NCBI GenBank assembly: GCA_046297935.1
Contig: JBKBHA010000022.1
Coordinates: forward strand, 1 to 23,807
From: CAYMZZ01 sp046297935
Lineage (GTDB): Bacteria > Bacteroidota > Bacteroidia > Chitinophagales > Chitinophagaceae
Reading direction: 5' to 3'
Length of the DNA stretch: 23,807 nucleotides
Under the pieces are notes generated by a model. The model was not told the origin of the DNA and did no database searches. It saw only the letters and a list, made by a program, of their open reading frames with translations. The stretch's first letter is position 1; each line of letters begins with the position of its first letter. Shown here one piece after another: positions 22,001 through 23,807 of this stretch. Made by a program: the position numbers and the translations under genes.

Positions 22001-22624
22001 CTAAAAATTAAACCCGAAATGCAGTCCCGGTTGGCCGTAGAAGAATCGCGGCCATCTGTCATCCACTACTTTGAAAGATTCGGGCATTTTTGATTGATAG
22101 GGACGATGCGTAATCGCTATAGAAGGTTGAAAAAAGAATCGATCTTTGAATAGCTTGATATGATATCCGATGGAATAGGTATTAAAAATTTGAAAACCTT
22201 TGTCAAATTTCTTACCATCTTCATTGATGAATTTTTGCCATGCAGGCATCACATCTACCTGAGCAAACAGTCCTTTCCATAAAAAACGGTAATAGGCAAC
22301 TGAAAAACCATATTCACGAATATGACCAGGAAACCCCTCCCCTTCTGCTTCATAAGAACTGCCAAATGGAATGCCGATCGGCCAGCCGTATTTCCATGTC
22401 TTCAGTTCTACGGAAATCGCGTCCTTTCCGGTAAGCCGGTAGCCCACATTCAGATAAACCATTCCAGGTGGATTGTTGTCCGGGACCAGATTTGCTACCA
22501 TGAATAAAGTGCTGCCCACGAAAAATTTCCTGTAAGTAGTATCATTTTTCGCATATTGTGCTTTTGCTGGTAAACTGCTAACCAGGGCCCATACGAGCCC
22601 TATCCAAAAAAACCTTCTTTGCAT
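22001..22624 (-). CDS. Outer-membrane-barrel-like protein, function unknown
   Basis: This 207-aa protein has a signal peptide ('MQRRFFWIGLVWALVSSLPAKA'). The mature part is a series of amphipathic strands rich in aromatic residues ('DAISVELKTWKYGWPIG', 'EYGFSVAYYRFLWKGLFAQV', 'FQIFNTYSIGYHIKLF', 'RFFFQPSIAITHRPY') and ends 'GLHFGFNF', with the terminal Phe expected of an outer-membrane barrel. The size suggests about 8 strands. I do not recognise the family. A truncated paralogue tail lies 400 bp downstream (21524-21583), so this gene was duplicated locally. It lies between heptamer repeat arrays of opposite orientation. Confidence 0.75.
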   Translation of the reverse strand: MQRRFFWIGLVWALVSSLPAKAQYAKNDTTYRKFFVGSTLFMVANLVPDNNPPGMVYLNVGYRLTGKDAISVELKTWKYGWPIGIPFGSSYEAEGEGFPGHIREYGFSVAYYRFLWKGLFAQVDVMPAWQKFINEDGKKFDKGFQIFNTYSIGYHIKLFKDRFFFQPSIAITHRPYQSKMPESFKVVDDRWPRFFYGQPGLHFGFNF

Positions 22625-22693
22625 GTCTGTTTAATTAATATTATATCGCAAAGGTGGGTTAGCGGCAGGCTTCGAAGTGTTCACTTAAGTTAA

Positions 22694-22732
22694 GAAAGGT
22701 GAGAGGTGAAAGGTGAGAGGTGAAAGGTGAGA
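22694..22732 (-). repeat. Heptamer array, inverted orientation
   Basis: About 5.5 heptamers read GA(A/G)AGGT on the plus strand, alternating strictly GAAAGGT / GAGAGGT; this is the reverse complement of the C(C/G)T(C/T)TCA family. It lies 70 bp upstream of the barrel-like gene. The gene-free stretch 22625-22960 holds this array, the second 133-bp module and the next array. Confidence 0.85.
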
Positions 22733-22781
22733 TTGTTTTCGCTATTTACGGGAATAGCAAGTTGGAAAGTTCATGCTGCAT

Positions 22782-22914
22782 AATTGCATATCAATACTAG
22801 CTATTACAATTCACCGTTCGCGTGCTTTAAAACAGTGCAGCAGTTCTGTTCCCGCAGATTTACACAGATTTTTGCACAGATTTACGCAGATGGCCGTTTG
22901 AAATCTCCGTTTCA
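22782..22914 (+). repeat. 133-bp repeat module, copy 2
   Basis: This matches 21583-21715 at about 88% with no gaps; the differences are mostly transitions. It carries the same CAGATTTACACAGATTTT series and the same CTCCGTTTCA end, here followed by heptamers after a short non-repeat link, without the hairpin unit. Confidence 0.85.
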
Positions 22915-22921
22915 CCCACAA

Positions 22922-22963
22922 CCTCTCACCTCTCACCTCTCACCTCTCACCTTTCACCTCTCA
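22922..22963 (+). repeat. Heptamer array touching the Crp/Fnr gene stop
   Basis: Six heptamers are present: four CCTCTCA, then CCTTTCA, then CCTCTCA. The final TCA (22961-22963) is the complement of the TGA stop codon of the Crp/Fnr-type gene, so the array begins exactly at the end of that reading frame. Confidence 0.85.
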
Positions 22964-23539
22964 GCTCTTTTTCTCCAGCAAGCGCGCCCTGAGCCTGCTT
23001 AACGACTGCGGTTTGATACCTAAATAACTGGCTAACTGGTGCTGGGGAACCCGCTGCAGTAAATCGGGTCTGTTTTGAAGTAAATTGAGGTAGCGCTGTT
23101 CCGGCGAGGAAGTTCGAAACTCATCAAATTCAATCTGCTTTTTTACCAGGAGTTCTTCGGATAATAGCCTGCACATGGTTTCGAACTTGGGAAACTTTTT
23201 GTTTACCTCAGCTTCCATGTCTGTATTAGTAACAGTAATGAGGCTGTCTTCTACGCAACTAATATAATACTCCGAAGGGCCTTTACTTATAACACAATGG
23301 GGTGTTACCGCTTCCATTTCGGTGTAAAAAGCAGTCGTTTTTTCTTCCCCATCCAAAATGTAATATGATCGTAGACAACCCTTCATCACAAAAAAGCTTT
23401 CCCTCGAGCGCTGGCCCGCTTTCAGCAAAACGGTCCCCTTTCGTACAGAACGAAAGATATCAAGCGAGATGATGGCATTCTTTTCTTCTTCTGTCAGCGA
23501 GACATACTTGCCAATGAAGTCAAACAATAATTTTTGCAT
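22961..23539 (-). CDS. Crp/Fnr-family transcriptional regulator
   Basis: This 192-aa regulator has an N-terminal cyclic-nucleotide-binding-like barrel ('RSVRKGTVLLKAGQRSRESF', 'VMKGCLRSYYILDGEEKTTA') and a C-terminal helix-turn-helix ('PQHQLASYLGIKPQSLSRLR', about 165-185). The usual phosphate-cassette Arg-Ser for cAMP is not present, and there are no Fnr-type Cys clusters, so the effector is unknown; this is the common Bacteroidota subgroup. It is monocistronic by appearance. The stop codon is embedded in a heptamer repeat, and a perfect TAnnTTTG lies about 75 bp upstream of the start. Confidence 0.9.
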   Translation of the reverse strand: MQKLLFDFIGKYVSLTEEEKNAIISLDIFRSVRKGTVLLKAGQRSRESFFVMKGCLRSYYILDGEEKTTAFYTEMEAVTPHCVISKGPSEYYISCVEDSLITVTNTDMEAEVNKKFPKFETMCRLLSEELLVKKQIEFDEFRTSSPEQRYLNLLQNRPDLLQRVPQHQLASYLGIKPQSLSRLRARLLEKKS

Positions 23540-23611
23540 CGAATTTTACCTGGTATTTTTCTTTGTCAGCAGGCGGCCGGTGTTTCCGTCGGAACCGGGC
23601 AACTACGACTA

Positions 23612-23619
23612 CAAAGCTA
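23612..23619 (-). promoter_or_regulatory. -7 element of the Crp/Fnr-type gene
   Basis: TAGCTTTG on the minus strand is a perfect TAnnTTTG match, giving a leader of about 70 nt. There is no TTG at the usual 18-bp distance. A short dyad TTCCG-T-CGGAA (23585-23595) lies in the leader and might be an operator. Confidence 0.4.
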
Positions 23620-23660
23620 TATAGACGGCGCTAATTTGGGGCTTTTTTTTGGAGGGGGGG

Positions 23661-23807
23661 GTGAGAGGTGAAAGGTGAGAGGTGAGAGGTGAAAGGTGAG
23701 AGGCTTGTCTGCCGAAGCGTAGCGGAGGCAGATGAAACGTGAGACGTGAGACGTGAAACGTGAAACGTGAGAGGCTTGTCTGCCGAAGCGTAGCGGAGGC
23801 AGATGAA
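23661..23807 (-). repeat. Composite heptamer/hairpin array, inverted orientation, runs off the window
   Basis: Six heptamers (23661-23703), a 29-bp hairpin unit (23704-23732), six heptamers (42 bp) and a second hairpin unit (23775-23803) are all the reverse complement of the array at 21716-21974; the hairpin units are identical to those three. The array is preceded by runs of eight T and eight G (23643-23661). It continues beyond the window edge. Confidence 0.9.

Noticed and set aside
21579..22004. A 141-aa plus-strand open frame over the heptamer arrays, rich in Ser, His, Phe and Thr
   Set aside because: It is a translation of the noncoding repeats; the same pattern would arise from any open frame through the heptamers, and it has no start context.

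Overview
The window looks like a chromosomal piece of a Bacteroidota member, most likely a Chitinophagaceae-type bacterium. The support is: promoters that fit the phylum-specific TTG / TAnnTTTG consensus, an OMP_b-brl_3-type TonB-dependent barrel, a Reg_prop/Y_Y_Y sensor kinase paired with a LuxR-type response regulator, a DUF5117-type zinc metalloprotease, many lipoproteins and barrels ending in Phe, and almost no Shine-Dalgarno sequences. No phage, IS element or CRISPR array is visible.

Layout. 1-2.1 kb: a tRNA-Asp with promoter and terminator, a small XRE regulator, an unknown 124-aa protein, a stand-alone degenerate receiver protein and a barrel-tail remnant. 2.1-9.5 kb: a secreted beta-sandwich protein, a retropepsin-like protease, a secreted amidohydrolase plus zinc metalloprotease operon, and a divergent secreted alpha/beta hydrolase. 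9.6-14.6 kb (all minus strand): a hydrolase-like pseudoenzyme with a helical repeat tail, an NTF2-like protein, a YCII-like protein, an ECF sigma / anti-sigma-like pair and two lipoproteins. 14.7-21.0 kb: the TonB-dependent barrel, the response regulator and the sensor kinase. 21.1-23.8 kb: a small membrane protein, a barrel-like protein and a Crp/Fnr regulator embedded in unusual composite repeats.

The main discovery is a probable local regulon. Four copies of an 18-bp palindrome (consensus TACCCCC-NTTN-GGGGGAT) lie upstream of the retropepsin-like protease, the metalloprotease/amidohydrolase operon (shared with the divergent alpha/beta hydrolase), the YCII-like gene and the TonB-dependent barrel. 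In all five promoter directions a TAnnTTTG-like -7 element starts exactly 25 bp from the outer base of the nearer palindrome arm, which puts the palindrome centre near -42, a classic activator position. The sensor kinase / LuxR-type regulator pair next to the barrel gene is the best candidate regulator. The common theme of the targets is secreted hydrolysis plus outer-membrane uptake, possibly of peptides or peptide-like compounds (inference).

The second notable element is a family of intergenic repeats at 21.6-23.8 kb: arrays of the heptamer C(C/G)T(C/T)TCA, punctuated by five identical 29-bp hairpin units, in both orientations, together with two copies of a 133-bp module.
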